Shown piece by piece: positions 28,673-37,273 of a stretch of DNA of 64,000 bases. Made by a program: the position numbers and the translations under genes. The notes under the pieces were generated by a model. The model ran no database searches and was not told the DNA's origin. It saw nothing but the letters and a program-made list of their open reading frames with translations. How positions within the stretch are numbered: position 1 is the stretch's first letter; each line of letters opens with the position of its first letter. This stretch comes from GCA-002701945 sp964442015. GTDB taxonomy: Bacteria > Fidelibacterota > Marinisomatia > Marinisomatales > TCS55. The stretch spans positions 6,372 through 70,371 of the forward strand of contig CAYTYA010000001.1 of the NCBI GenBank assembly GCA_964442015.1, read 5' to 3'.

Positions 28673-28951
28673 TTATTTTATCTTTTTTACTTCATCATAG
28701 CTATATTTTTTAAAACCTAATTCATTTACAGTATCAATAGGTTGTAAATTGATATTATAACCATCTACTTCATTTACTTCCATTATTCCATCTATATGCA
28801 TTTTCTTATCTCTATATTCCTTTATTGAACGAGCTTTTGATTTTGCGCTTTTTACACTACTAGCAACTACAAAATAATTTGTGTGTGATTCATAGAATCC
28901 GGAAGAAATATTATCATCATAAAAACCAACATGAACTAAGTATAGCTTCAT
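28673..28951 (-). CDS. Small DUF1543-like protein
   Basis: 92 residues, cytoplasmic, no signal peptide. The opening KLYLVHVGFYDD and the later KMHIDGIMEVNEVDGY, with a middle helix SVKSAKSKARSIKEY, look like the DUF1543 family, whose role is unknown. The identification is by eye and not firm. The gene is 26 bases downstream of the HMG-CoA-lyase-like gene and convergent with the mannanase gene 13 bases away. Confidence 0.65.
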   Translation of the reverse strand: MKLYLVHVGFYDDNISSGFYESHTNYFVVASSVKSAKSKARSIKEYRDKKMHIDGIMEVNEVDGYNINLQPIDTVNELGFKKYSYDEVKKIK

Positions 28952-28977
28952 ATATTCCCCTTTTTTATTTAATTAAA

Positions 28978-29850
28978 CTAAACAATTTTTGAATCAGGCA
29001 TCTTATTTACAATTCTATTCAATTTCAATACTGTTTTTTCAATAACAGATTGATCCACGCCAGTATAAAACCCTCTTTCATCAATTAACTTTGCTAATTC
29101 TTCAGTAGGTATATTTCCCATAGATTTATGTAAAAAAGGACTGCCGCCCACTCCCCCTAATGAACTATCAAATTCTCTTATCCCCATTTCGATTGCACTA
29201 TGAACATTTTCTTTCCAATCCTTTTGTGTCTGATGAAAATGCATAACCAAAGGTATATCTTCAATTATTGGTATTACTATACCTAAACACTCTTTAATAG
29301 TATCTGATGTCGCAACACCAGCAGTATCAGCCAAACATATTTTGTTAGGATCCATAGCAACAATCTTATGTATTTTATCAGATAATATTTGAAAATTTAT
29401 AATATTATTTTTTTTCCCCCAGGCGCACTGCAATCCAATCCTTAGTTTAATATCGTACTTATGTGCTAAATCCGCAATATTACCTAATTCATTTAAAGAT
29501 CTTTTACTATCCATCCCTGTGTTAGTTAACCCATATTCATCATCTAATGAAATAGATGTTTCTAATTTTTTAAAACCACAATTTACAGCTCTATTTAAGC
29601 CTTTTACATTAAGGATAAATGCGCTGTAAGATATATTTTCTTCCTTGGGCGCAAAAAAATACAATTTTTCAGCATCTGCCATTTGTGGTAGTATCTTTTG
29701 GCTTACAAAAGAACAAAGTTGTATATGCTTTAATCCTGATAAAATTAATCCATCAAGTAATTCTAATTTATTTTCAATACTATATAGTTTTTTTTGTTTC
29801 TGAAAAAATTCCCTCAAACACACTTCATTAATAATAATTTTATCTTGCAT
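28978..29850 (-). CDS. HMG-CoA lyase-like (HMGL family) protein with altered active site
   Basis: 290 residues with the DRE-TIM barrel fold of HMG-CoA lyases. Compared with human HMGCL, the catalytic Arg is kept (NEVCLREFF) but the next Asp is Glu. The metal-site Glu of VIETTSFVSP is Gln in HIQLCSFVSQ. The HxH pair is kept (MHFHQT), the catalytic-loop Cys of GGCPYA is Ser in GGVGGSPF, and the later Asn is kept (MGN). So it may do different aldol-type chemistry or be inactive as an HMG-CoA lyase. No leucine-degradation genes lie nearby. Confidence 0.8.
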   Translation of the reverse strand: MQDKIIINEVCLREFFQKQKKLYSIENKLELLDGLILSGLKHIQLCSFVSQKILPQMADAEKLYFFAPKEENISYSAFILNVKGLNRAVNCGFKKLETSISLDDEYGLTNTGMDSKRSLNELGNIADLAHKYDIKLRIGLQCAWGKKNNIINFQILSDKIHKIVAMDPNKICLADTAGVATSDTIKECLGIVIPIIEDIPLVMHFHQTQKDWKENVHSAIEMGIREFDSSLGGVGGSPFLHKSMGNIPTEELAKLIDERGFYTGVDQSVIEKTVLKLNRIVNKMPDSKIV

Positions 29851-29915
29851 AATAACAAGAGTTTATAAAAAATGAATCTTTTGATAAACAATAAATATAT
29901 GTATATCTAATAGGA

Positions 29916-29949
29916 AGCCCTGCTTATTTTCATATAAACAGGGCTTTTA
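29916..29949 (-). terminator. Hairpin downstream of selC
   Basis: Perfect inverted repeat AAGCCCTG / CAGGGCTT separated by an AT-rich loop of about 18 bases, directly after the CCA end of the selenocysteine tRNA. On the minus strand the trailing bases are only weakly U-rich (CTTCCTATT), while on the plus strand the hairpin is followed by TTTTAA. It probably ends or processes the selC transcript; intrinsic termination is not certain. Confidence 0.55.
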
Positions 29950-29951
29950 AA

Positions 29952-30047
29952 TGGCGGGAACGCCTGGGAATCGAACCCAGCTCCCAATTAATAATCGGGA
30001 CAACGGTTTTGAAGACCGTAGCGGGCACCAGCCTCGCAATCATTCCC
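29952..30047 (-). tRNA. selC: tRNA-Sec (anticodon UCA)
   Basis: 96-base tRNA including encoded CCA. The anticodon arm is ACGGT CTTCAAA ACCGT, anticodon TCA (30012-30010), which reads UGA. The T arm is CTGGG TTCGATT CCCAG. The long variable arm has a 7-base-pair stem TCCCGAT / ATTGGGA. The extended D arm is GCG-A-GGC TGGT GCC-CGC (six pairs with a bulged A). The acceptor GGGAATGA / GCGTTCCC gives seven pairs, with position 8 an A-G mismatch, followed by discriminator G. Long variable arm, extended D stem and UCA together identify a selenocysteine tRNA. selA, selB and selD are not in the window. Confidence 0.96.
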
Positions 30048-30054
30048 AAATAAT

Positions 30055-30927
30055 TTATTTTGGTCTATTTAGCACTCGATATTCAAGACCAAATTTCATC
30101 TTCACTCGCTCACCTTCTTTCTCAGCCTCATCAAAACTGTTAAATCTAATAATACGGACTGCATGTAGTCGCCTACCAGCTGATGGTACTTCAACAATTT
30201 CTGCATTAAACCCGCCCTGAACAAGTAAGTTCTTTATCCTTTGTGCATTTTGATATTTACTAAATGCACCTACTTGAGCAACATAGTCTTTACTTTTACT
30301 TGGACCCTTTTTTGGAATTTTTGGATTAGCTTTAGGTCCAGTCCATATATTCTTTCTATTTTTTAATTTAGCAGAAACTTTTGAGTCATCGAGTTTTACT
30401 AATTTTGCCTCTTTAGGAGGGTCAACTAATGAAGCTAAACCATATTTATCAAAATCTAAACTAGGATGCAATAATCTTATTTGACGAATATAAAATGCAG
30501 CACTATCTCGATGCCCAACAGCAAAATAACTATTTACCATGAGGTCTGTTGCTCTTTGCGCATGATCGGTTGTCGAATATACTAGAGGTACTAAACGAAA
30601 TTGTTTACTTGCTTGTGTATACAAACCTCTTGAAAAAAGATATTCTCCAATCTTCATTGCTACATCATCAGCAAATTTGTGATCTGGATAATTTTTTAGA
30701 ATATCTCTATAAATAAGCAATGCTTTTTCCGCATCTTCAGTTACTATCGCTCTCAAATAATGAACGGATGGGTCATCTTTGTATAGAGCTTCTAATTCTG
30801 GTAATACAGAAATGACATCATTAATTCTTCCTTCATTTATAAGACCTAAATATTTATCTATATCCTGTGAAAAGAGAAGGACAGTATTAACAAAAAAATA
30901 AAATATTATAATTCTGATATTCTTCAC
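30055..30927 (-). CDS. Periplasmic TPR-like protein with C-terminal SPOR domain
   Basis: 290 residues. A signal peptide (about 1-20, LLFSQ) is followed by helical TPR-like repeats (about 22-160; ALLIYRDILKNYPDHKFADD, GEYLFSRGLYTQASKQF). A basic Pro/Lys linker leads to a SPOR domain (YVAQVGAFSKYQNAQRIKNL ... AVRIIRFNSFDEAEK, about 213-290) that should bind septal or denuded peptidoglycan. Its start overlaps the lapB-like stop by 4 bases, so it is coupled to lapAB and miaB. selC follows 7 bases downstream on the same strand and may be co-transcribed. Confidence 0.85.
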   Translation of the reverse strand: MKNIRIIIFYFFVNTVLLFSQDIDKYLGLINEGRINDVISVLPELEALYKDDPSVHYLRAIVTEDAEKALLIYRDILKNYPDHKFADDVAMKIGEYLFSRGLYTQASKQFRLVPLVYSTTDHAQRATDLMVNSYFAVGHRDSAAFYIRQIRLLHPSLDFDKYGLASLVDPPKEAKLVKLDDSKVSAKLKNRKNIWTGPKANPKIPKKGPSKSKDYVAQVGAFSKYQNAQRIKNLLVQGGFNAEIVEVPSAGRRLHAVRIIRFNSFDEAEKEGERVKMKFGLEYRVLNRPK

Positions 30928-31970
30928 TCTTTGTGAGATGTCAAAATGTCTATCATACTATCAATTTGCTGAGCTAGCTGTGGAGGAGATGCGTGTTGAA
31001 CTGATAGCTTTAATTTCATGAGTCTCAGTTTGATTGAATCTTCATGTTTTCTAAGAGCTTCTTCAACCAATTCTAAAGCTTTTTGTCTTTCTCCTTTTTC
31101 CTCAAGTACATTTGCAATTTTAGCCAAAGCATGTAGATTTTCAGGGTTGTTTTTTAACGCACGCTGATAAAATTTTTCAACTTCACTAAAACGTCCTAAA
31201 TCAAATAAAGCAGCTTCAATCTTTGAGTAAACAGTATAACCATTTTCAGTATCTAATAATGCAAATTGTTCCCAATGCTCTAAAGCTTTGATAAGATTTC
31301 TATTTTCAGAAAATAAATTCCCAAGATGCAGATGAGGAAATCCAAAATTAGGTGATAATGATATCGCTTTATTGAAACATTGTTCAGCTCCATTACGATC
31401 ATCATTCTCAAATTTTTCCATTCCTTCATACACTTTAAATCTTGCAAAACGAGTTATATCACTTTTATTATTTTTTTCTATAGTTTTTATTAATTGAGCA
31501 GCTTGACTCCAATCATGATTTTTTTCAGCTAAATCAAGTAAAAATTCATTAGCCCAAAAATCTTTTTTGTCAATATTTAAAATCATTTCAGCTTCTTTTT
31601 TTGCTAATGAGATTTCATTAATGCTTAAATAGTCTTTTGCAAGCGATTGGTGTATTTGATTTTGAAGTTTATCATCTAATCCAGGACGCACAGTAAGAGA
31701 TTGATGTATTTTTATAGCACTTTGAGAATTTCCCTGCTCACGAAGAATATCTCCAAGTTGCAAATAAGCATCTAAGTGATTTGTGTTTTGCTTAACAACG
31801 TCTCTCAATAACCGAATAGCATTATCGGCGTCACCTCTTACAAGCATATTCAATGCTTCAGTATACAGTGTATTTGAATTAGTCTTTTGTATTGGTTTTT
31901 TTTTATAATAGAAATAAAAACTGGCACCTAATGCAATCACCAGTATTGATAGAAGAATAAATAATTCCAA
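30924..31970 (-). CDS. lapB: LapB-like membrane-anchored TPR protein
   Basis: 348 residues. An N-terminal membrane anchor (FILLSILVIALGASFYFYY) is followed by tandem TPR units (about 32-330), such as ALNMLVRGDADNAIRLLRD, YLQLGDILREQGNSQSAI and ALAKIANVLEEKGERQKALE. Its place directly after lapA matches the lapAB pair that controls LPS assembly in Gammaproteobacteria. E. coli LapB ends in a Cys4 rubredoxin-like domain needed for function; this protein has one Cys in all and no such domain. Equivalent function is therefore uncertain. Confidence 0.75.
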   Translation of the reverse strand: MELFILLSILVIALGASFYFYYKKKPIQKTNSNTLYTEALNMLVRGDADNAIRLLRDVVKQNTNHLDAYLQLGDILREQGNSQSAIKIHQSLTVRPGLDDKLQNQIHQSLAKDYLSINEISLAKKEAEMILNIDKKDFWANEFLLDLAEKNHDWSQAAQLIKTIEKNNKSDITRFARFKVYEGMEKFENDDRNGAEQCFNKAISLSPNFGFPHLHLGNLFSENRNLIKALEHWEQFALLDTENGYTVYSKIEAALFDLGRFSEVEKFYQRALKNNPENLHALAKIANVLEEKGERQKALELVEEALRKHEDSIKLRLMKLKLSVQHASPPQLAQQIDSMIDILTSHKE

Positions 31971-31972
31971 AG

Positions 31973-32290
31973 TTAATCTTCTCCATCATCATTATCATAT
32001 ATACCTTCATCAATAGCAACATTTCTAAGATCATTAAGTTCATCAGATAATCGCCTATTTTTTAATTTCAAAGAACGAGATTCAGATTTGCTTGAAATTA
32101 TTGAGGTAACTGCTACACCATAGCCAATTAAAATTCCTACAGCAAGAGCACCTATCATGACAAATGCAATGTTTACTTGTTCATATTGAATAAAAATTAA
32201 ATCAATGGCTACTTCTTCAGTATTTTTTAACAAAAAAACTAGTATAAGTACTAAAAATAAGAGTGCACCAAAAATCTTAAATAGTTTCAT
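31973..32290 (-). CDS. lapA: LapA-domain (DUF1049) membrane protein
   Basis: 105 residues with two transmembrane helices (about 2-20 and 40-62) and a C-terminal charged coiled segment (SKSESRSLKLKNRRLSDELN). The pattern LLKNTEEVAIDLIFIQYEQVNIAF between the helices, then GILIGYGVAV, is typical of the LapA domain. It probably acts with the LapB-like protein 2 bases downstream. Its start shares one base with the miaB stop, so it is translated from the miaB message. Confidence 0.85.
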   Translation of the reverse strand: MKLFKIFGALLFLVLILVFLLKNTEEVAIDLIFIQYEQVNIAFVMIGALAVGILIGYGVAVTSIISSKSESRSLKLKNRRLSDELNDLRNVAIDEGIYDNDDGED

Positions 32291-33609
32291 TATGCTGCTT
32301 CTTTCTTTTTAACTAAATGCCCATGCAAACTAATTCCTTTTGCATCAGTAATCAATATATCTACAATATCTTTAATATCTTCATTTTCTTTATCAAAAAT
32401 AACCCATTTATTAGAATCAGTTCTACCAGCCCACTGATTAGTAGATCTTTTACTATTTTTTTCAACTAAAACTCTTTCAATATTACCTATCATATCTTTA
32501 TTTCTAATAATAGTATGTTTCTTCTGAAGTTCTATCACTTTTTCTAATCTAGCTTGTTTATCAATTTCTGATAATTGGTCTGAATATTCATGTGCTTTCG
32601 TTCCCGATCTTGGTGAATATTTAAATGTAAATGCTGAATCAAATTTTACTTCATTCATCACATCCAATGTCTTTTCAAATTCAGAATTCGTCTCACCAGG
32701 AAAACCAACTATTATATCAGTACTCAAACCACAATTTGGTAATATTTCTCTAATTCGATTGGATTTTTCGATAAAATGATCTCTTGTATATGTTCTATTC
32801 ATGCGATTAAGAATTCGATTTGATCCTGCCTGTAATGGAAAATGAACTGCATTACAAATATTATCATAATGAGCCATGACATGTAGGACTTCATCAGTCA
32901 TATCTTCGGGGTGAGGAGAAGTGTACCTTAATCTTTCGACTCCAGATATATCTGCTATTTCTTTTAATAAATAATCAAAGGAAAAGTTTTTATATTTATA
33001 AGAATTAACATTTTGGCCTAATAATGTAATCTCTATAAATCCTTCATCAACTGCTTTTTTAACTTCATTAACAATACTATTTATACTGCGACTTCTTTCT
33101 CGTCCTCTTGTAAATGGAACAATACAAAAAGTGCAAAATTTATCGCATCCACGCATAATAGATACCCATGCATTGATGCCCTCTTTTCTTGAAGGAAAAA
33201 AATTATCATAAACTTCATATCTAGATAATTGAGTGTCTACTATATTTTCTTTATCTTCCATTTTACGTTCAAGTAATTCCGGTAGTTTTCTATAAGAATC
33301 GGGTCCGAGAATGATATCCACATATGGCTTAGTATCAAGAATATCATCTTTTAAATGCTGTGCCATACATCCTAATACACCAATTATTACGTCAGGGTTA
33401 TTATGTTTTATTCTTGAAAAAACTCCTAGACGAGAATGCACCTTTTCTTCGGCATGTTCTCTAATTGCACATGTATTCACAAAAATAATATCCGCCTTAT
33501 CCATAGAATCAATGGAAGAATATTTTTTGGCTTTAAGTATGCCCTGAATGATTTCGGAATCTGCCACATTCATTTGGCATCCATAAGTTTCTAGGTAATA
33601 TTTACCCAT
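32290..33609 (-). CDS. miaB: tRNA-2-methylthio-N6-dimethylallyladenosine synthase
   Basis: Radical-SAM methylthiotransferase of 439 residues that adds the methylthio group to i6A37 of tRNAs reading UNN codons. The N-terminal UPF0004 domain starts YYLETYGCQMNVADSEI, with further cluster Cys in FVNTCAIREHAEEK and GVLGCMAQ. The radical-SAM motif is GCDKFCTFCIVPFTRGRERSR (split; Cys near 155, 159, 162). The C-terminal TRAM domain is about 370-432. It leads the miaB-lapA-lapB-SPOR operon. Confidence 0.97.
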   Translation of the reverse strand: MGKYYLETYGCQMNVADSEIIQGILKAKKYSSIDSMDKADIIFVNTCAIREHAEEKVHSRLGVFSRIKHNNPDVIIGVLGCMAQHLKDDILDTKPYVDIILGPDSYRKLPELLERKMEDKENIVDTQLSRYEVYDNFFPSRKEGINAWVSIMRGCDKFCTFCIVPFTRGRERSRSINSIVNEVKKAVDEGFIEITLLGQNVNSYKYKNFSFDYLLKEIADISGVERLRYTSPHPEDMTDEVLHVMAHYDNICNAVHFPLQAGSNRILNRMNRTYTRDHFIEKSNRIREILPNCGLSTDIIVGFPGETNSEFEKTLDVMNEVKFDSAFTFKYSPRSGTKAHEYSDQLSEIDKQARLEKVIELQKKHTIIRNKDMIGNIERVLVEKNSKRSTNQWAGRTDSNKWVIFDKENEDIKDIVDILITDAKGISLHGHLVKKKEAA

Positions 33610-33663
33610 AATATAAATGTTTAATTACGAACCCCAGATTTTATGTGAGTTATTTGCTCTAAT

Positions 33664-34620
33664 TTATTTGATATACCCACTGAAAAAATAATCCAATGGG
33701 TTTTGTGGAACTCCATTACGATGGACTTCATAATGTAAGTGGGGGCCTGCTGAGCGTCCTGTATTCCCTGATTTACCAATAAGATCACCACGTTTTACTT
33801 TTTGTCCCCATTTAACATAAAACTTTGATAAATGTGCAAAAATTGTTCTATATCCATATCCATGATCCAATTTAATTACTTTTCCAAATCCCCCCTGTCT
33901 AGCAGAATATTTAACTACGCCATCAGCAGGTGCATAAATATTTGTACCAGAGGAGACAGTAATATCTTGGCCATAATGAAAACGAGGTTTACTAGTAAAG
34001 GGATCATTGCGATAGCCAAATCCTGAGTTTATATATCCTCCATTTACTGGACGAATAGATGGAATTGACTTTAAACGATCTGACTCTTTTATTACTTTAT
34101 TGTAAATATTTGAATAACTAGCAAGTTCCAATTTCACTTTCCTTGTTAGATTATCAACATTCATCTCTAAATCAATTAATTTACTTGCTGGATCTGATAA
34201 TTGATTTTCCAATTTAAGAGGTTTCACAACCTCCATACCTCCAATGCCTAACTTTCTAACATCTTTATCTATTTGAGGCATATTAGCGTAAGTCCTCAAT
34301 GCGCGATCTTTTTCTTCTATATTCACAACATGTGTAGATAATAAGTCCATCTGTTGCTGAAGCTTTGTTAATGTAATTGATAACTGACTATAATCCCTTT
34401 TTAGACTCTTTAATTTTGTCTGATATAAGATTTTAGTAAGATAATCTGTAGCAAAAAATAAACCTGTACCAACAATTGACACACAGAGGAAAACAACTAT
34501 CAATAATTGTGTTTTAGAAAAATCCCATTGATTACCATTCTCATCATCATAAGATATAAATGCATAACGATGATCGTTAATACTAGAGGATATTTTTTTT
34601 CGTCTCTTAAGCATAACCAA
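33664..34620 (-). CDS. M23 family membrane-anchored peptidoglycan endopeptidase
   Basis: 318 residues. A transmembrane segment (about 35-58, LLIVVFLCVSIVGTGLFFAT) and a coiled coil (about 65-115) precede a LytM domain (about 205-312). Zinc and catalytic residues are intact: FHYGQDITV, LDHGYGYRTIFAHLSKF, GPHLHYEVH. It should cut peptide cross-links of peptidoglycan, or act as a septal activator; the intact residues favour real hydrolysis. Alternative start Met3 is possible. It lies between sigma factor and miaB with short gaps. Confidence 0.92.
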   Translation of the reverse strand: MVMLKRRKKISSSINDHRYAFISYDDENGNQWDFSKTQLLIVVFLCVSIVGTGLFFATDYLTKILYQTKLKSLKRDYSQLSITLTKLQQQMDLLSTHVVNIEEKDRALRTYANMPQIDKDVRKLGIGGMEVVKPLKLENQLSDPASKLIDLEMNVDNLTRKVKLELASYSNIYNKVIKESDRLKSIPSIRPVNGGYINSGFGYRNDPFTSKPRFHYGQDITVSSGTNIYAPADGVVKYSARQGGFGKVIKLDHGYGYRTIFAHLSKFYVKWGQKVKRGDLIGKSGNTGRSAGPHLHYEVHRNGVPQNPLDYFFSGYIK

Positions 34621-34687
34621 GGAAGTTAATAATATTAGTATAATTCCAAAAGATTTTACTATAAAAACTATAATTAATTCAAAATAT

Positions 34688-35530
34688 TTAATGAATATAT
34701 ATTTTTAATAATTGTGAACGAGTCACATGCCTAAGTCTTTGTAATGCTCTATCTTTAATTTGCCGCACCCGCTCACTTGATATTTTCAATTCATCCCCAA
34801 TTTCTTGAAGGTTCTTTTGCTGATTTCCTTCAAAACCAAAATAATAAACAAGAATTATCTTTTCTCTTTCCTCTAATGTATCTAGAACAGATAGAATTTC
34901 TTTTTCAAGACTATTCTTCATTAGGTTCGCTTCTGGCCTAGGATCATTTGATGCTAATAAATGTAATAGAGCAGTATCAGAATCTCCAAATGACTCCTCC
35001 AAAGAAACGGGTTCAGAGATAATTCTTTTTAGGTCATCTATCCAACTTGCTGATGTTTTTGTAATTTCAGCAAGTTCATCTGCTGTTGGCTCTCTTTCAA
35101 TATGCTGTTCTAATTCAACAGATTTTCTATATAACTTACCCATAGATTCTCTTACATGTGCTGGTAACCTTATCACTCTTCCAGTTTTTTGAATTGCTTG
35201 ACGTATCCCTTGAGTAATCCACCAAACTGCATAAGAGATAAACCTAAATCCACGAGTTTCATCAAACCTATCAACAGCCTTCATTAAACCTAAATTCCCC
35301 TCATTTATAAGATCTTCAAAAGGAATACCTTGACCTTGAAATTTTTTAGCTACAGCAACTACAAAACGTAGATTATGAGTAATTAGCTTATTTATCGCCT
35401 CTAAGTCTCCTTTTTTGGCAAGCTCTGCCAAAATAATTTCTTCTTTCGGATTAAGAGGTTTATAGTTTTTTATCTCGTCTAGGTATAATTCAAGGGAACG
35501 TTTATTACCTATGTCAGGCCTATTATTCAA
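34688..35530 (-). CDS. rpoD: RNA polymerase sigma-70 factor, SigA/RpoD type
   Basis: 280 residues, the short primary-type sigma found in Bacteroidetes-like lineages; it lacks the acidic region 1.1. Region 1.2 is RSLELYLDEIKNYKPLNPKE. Region 2 has NLRFVVAVAKKFQGQGIPFE and DLINEGNLGLMKAVDRFD, then RFISYAVWWITQGIRQAI. Region 3 starts RVIRLPAHVRES and the region 4 helix-turn-helix is LQEIGDELKISSERVRQIKD. It is probably the housekeeping sigma, since all regions are close to consensus, but a second group sigma cannot be excluded from one window. Confidence 0.88.
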   Translation of the reverse strand: MNNRPDIGNKRSLELYLDEIKNYKPLNPKEEIILAELAKKGDLEAINKLITHNLRFVVAVAKKFQGQGIPFEDLINEGNLGLMKAVDRFDETRGFRFISYAVWWITQGIRQAIQKTGRVIRLPAHVRESMGKLYRKSVELEQHIEREPTADELAEITKTSASWIDDLKRIISEPVSLEESFGDSDTALLHLLASNDPRPEANLMKNSLEKEILSVLDTLEEREKIILVYYFGFEGNQQKNLQEIGDELKISSERVRQIKDRALQRLRHVTRSQLLKIYIH

Positions 35531-35546
35531 AATAGATCAGCTATAA

Positions 35547-36017
35547 TTAATCTTTATTAGAAATTGATTCTTTTAAATTTTCATCTTCAGAATCAATTTC
35601 TTCATTAATTTCTTTTTCTTTATTTTGATCGTCTAAATTAGGATTATCTGTTATTGCAAATTCGATATCTGCATCAGGGATATTGTACTCCTCTTTTATA
35701 TCTCTGATATCAGTTATTTTTTTATCAATTTTTAATTGAATTTTATCAATTTTTTCAACAAGATGAAAAAACTCCTGGTTGCCTGAAAAGTTTACCATAT
35801 TTTCATCTTTTGCATATTTTGTAACCATCCGTCCCATGTCTTCAAATAAAGTTGACAACTCTCGCTGTAACTGATGTTCCTCAATCTTAATTTTACTTAT
35901 TTTAGTTAATTCTTCAGTCTTCGCAACTGCAATTTTACTAACCTCTTCCGCTTTCTCTACAGCCGCCGAACTCCAATCCTTCATATTTTTTTTTAAATCA
36001 TTCCATAGTTTGGTCAT
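35547..36017 (-). CDS. Hypothetical helical coiled-coil protein
   Basis: 156 residues, no signal peptide or membrane segment, family not recognised. The first 60 residues are amphipathic helix rich in Ala, Lys and Glu (SSAAVEKAEEVSKIAVAKTE), then another helix ending in IDKIQLKIDKKITDIRDIKE. The last 45 residues are very acidic and Asn/Glu rich. It lies 16 bases upstream of the sigma factor gene. A stress or structural role is possible but not supported. Confidence 0.7.
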   Translation of the reverse strand: MTKLWNDLKKNMKDWSSAAVEKAEEVSKIAVAKTEELTKISKIKIEEHQLQRELSTLFEDMGRMVTKYAKDENMVNFSGNQEFFHLVEKIDKIQLKIDKKITDIRDIKEEYNIPDADIEFAITDNPNLDDQNKEKEINEEIDSEDENLKESISNKD

Positions 36018-36044
36018 TTTATAATATCCTAGGTTTAAATATGA

Positions 36045-36212
36045 TTAGTTTGTTTTATTAAGAAAAAGATTTGCCACATAAAAAATCCCTGCTCCAATGA
36101 CTAAAGATGATAACTCTATATCCATATTACGTAATCGTATACCTAATACAAAGCCAGAAATTATAATTATCATTGCAAATAATTGAATTCCTCTAAGAAA
36201 AGCGTATTTCAT
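36045..36212 (-). CDS. Small two-helix membrane protein (55 aa)
   Basis: A 55-residue reading frame from ATG at 36212 to TAA at 36045. It has two hydrophobic helices (FAMIIIISGFVLGIRL, about 12-27; SLVIGAGIFYVANLFL, about 36-51) joined by a charged turn RNMDIE. It fits exactly between the FAD oxidoreductase, whose stop it overlaps by 20 bases, and the coiled-coil gene, so translational coupling is likely. Composition and placement argue for a real gene; function unknown. Confidence 0.65.
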   Translation of the reverse strand: MKYAFLRGIQLFAMIIIISGFVLGIRLRNMDIELSSLVIGAGIFYVANLFLNKTN

Positions 36213-37257
36213 ATTGATTAGCAAGTTTAATACTTTTAATAATTTTTTTCCAATTCCAATTATATGCTGATCTTAAAATATTTACAGGGTTTTTACTTTT
36301 TTCAAACCTATTTACCCAATAGTTAACATTATCAATTGATAAGTTTTCAAATAAAAGCCTATTAGCAAATGAAATTCTTCTCTTATTATTTAAATCACGA
36401 TTAATAATCTTCGATTGGTAATTTTTACCAGATAATTTGTATGCAGCAGAGAGTCCAGAATACATTGCCATCCTCATACCAAATCCAAATAGATAATCTT
36501 GATATCCACCGGCTTCACCTATCATTATAGGGCAGGCTCTATTCCAAAGCTTAGGCAGATTAAAACTACCTCTGTTAGCAAATTTACTTTTAACCTCAAA
36601 ATCAAACCCATGTGTTTTAAAATATTGTATACATGGATTTAATGGATCAATGGATTTTGAACTTTTCTTAAATGCTGTTGCTATGGTACCAAAACCATCT
36701 ATAATAATTAAATATGCGTAACCTCTTGGTGCAAATTGTTTTCCAAGTAATAAATGTACTTGGTTTGGCAAATCAGTTACAATTTGTGCTCCACGAATAT
36801 ATGCTGCTGCGCGATATGCCCCTGTTGCATTAATATCGGATTCAAGAATATTATAATGTTGATTAAATCGAAATCTGACATTTAAACTATTACATATTTC
36901 CGCCAAATAATTATCAAATGAACCACTAGAAGAACCTCTCTTAACTATATAGAAAAAAGGTTCCTGAGATTTAATTTTAACAGGTAAAACACCATTTAAA
37001 TGGACAGAAAATTCAAATATGGGGAATTTTGGAATACCATTAAAATCTATACCACATTCGATAATTGATTCGGATACATTTTTTGAAAACATCCAATTTT
37101 CTATGCCCTCAAAATCTCCATCTCTAGAATCACCAATATTACCCTTCTTTTCATAAATTGTTACAGATTTACCAAATTTAGATAGATTGATTGCTGCTGT
37201 CATTCCAGCAATACCAGCACCAACAATATTGATTTTAGAATTTTCTTTTTTTTTCAA
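36193..37257 (-). CDS. FAD-dependent oxidoreductase, geranylgeranyl-reductase-like
   Basis: 354 residues. The FAD-binding motif is NIVGAGIAGMTAAINLSKFG (about 10-29) with the acidic end of beta-2 in YEKKG. The later motif MIGEAGGYQDYLFGFGMRMA (the FAD GD-type region) resembles geranylgeranyl reductases and halogenase-like monooxygenases. Substrate unknown: prenyl chain reduction or quinone modification are candidates. It follows serA by 16 bases on the same strand. Confidence 0.82.
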   Translation of the reverse strand: MKKKENSKINIVGAGIAGMTAAINLSKFGKSVTIYEKKGNIGDSRDGDFEGIENWMFSKNVSESIIECGIDFNGIPKFPIFEFSVHLNGVLPVKIKSQEPFFYIVKRGSSSGSFDNYLAEICNSLNVRFRFNQHYNILESDINATGAYRAAAYIRGAQIVTDLPNQVHLLLGKQFAPRGYAYLIIIDGFGTIATAFKKSSKSIDPLNPCIQYFKTHGFDFEVKSKFANRGSFNLPKLWNRACPIMIGEAGGYQDYLFGFGMRMAMYSGLSAAYKLSGKNYQSKIINRDLNNKRRISFANRLLFENLSIDNVNYWVNRFEKSKNPVNILRSAYNWNWKKIIKSIKLANQYEIRFS

Positions 37258-37273
37258 AAATTGAAATTATTTG

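Noticed and set aside
29951..30220. Plus-strand open frame of 89 codons over the selC region
   Set aside because: It runs antisense through the selenocysteine tRNA and the 3' end of the SPOR/TPR gene, has no recognisable domain and depends on tRNA sequence.
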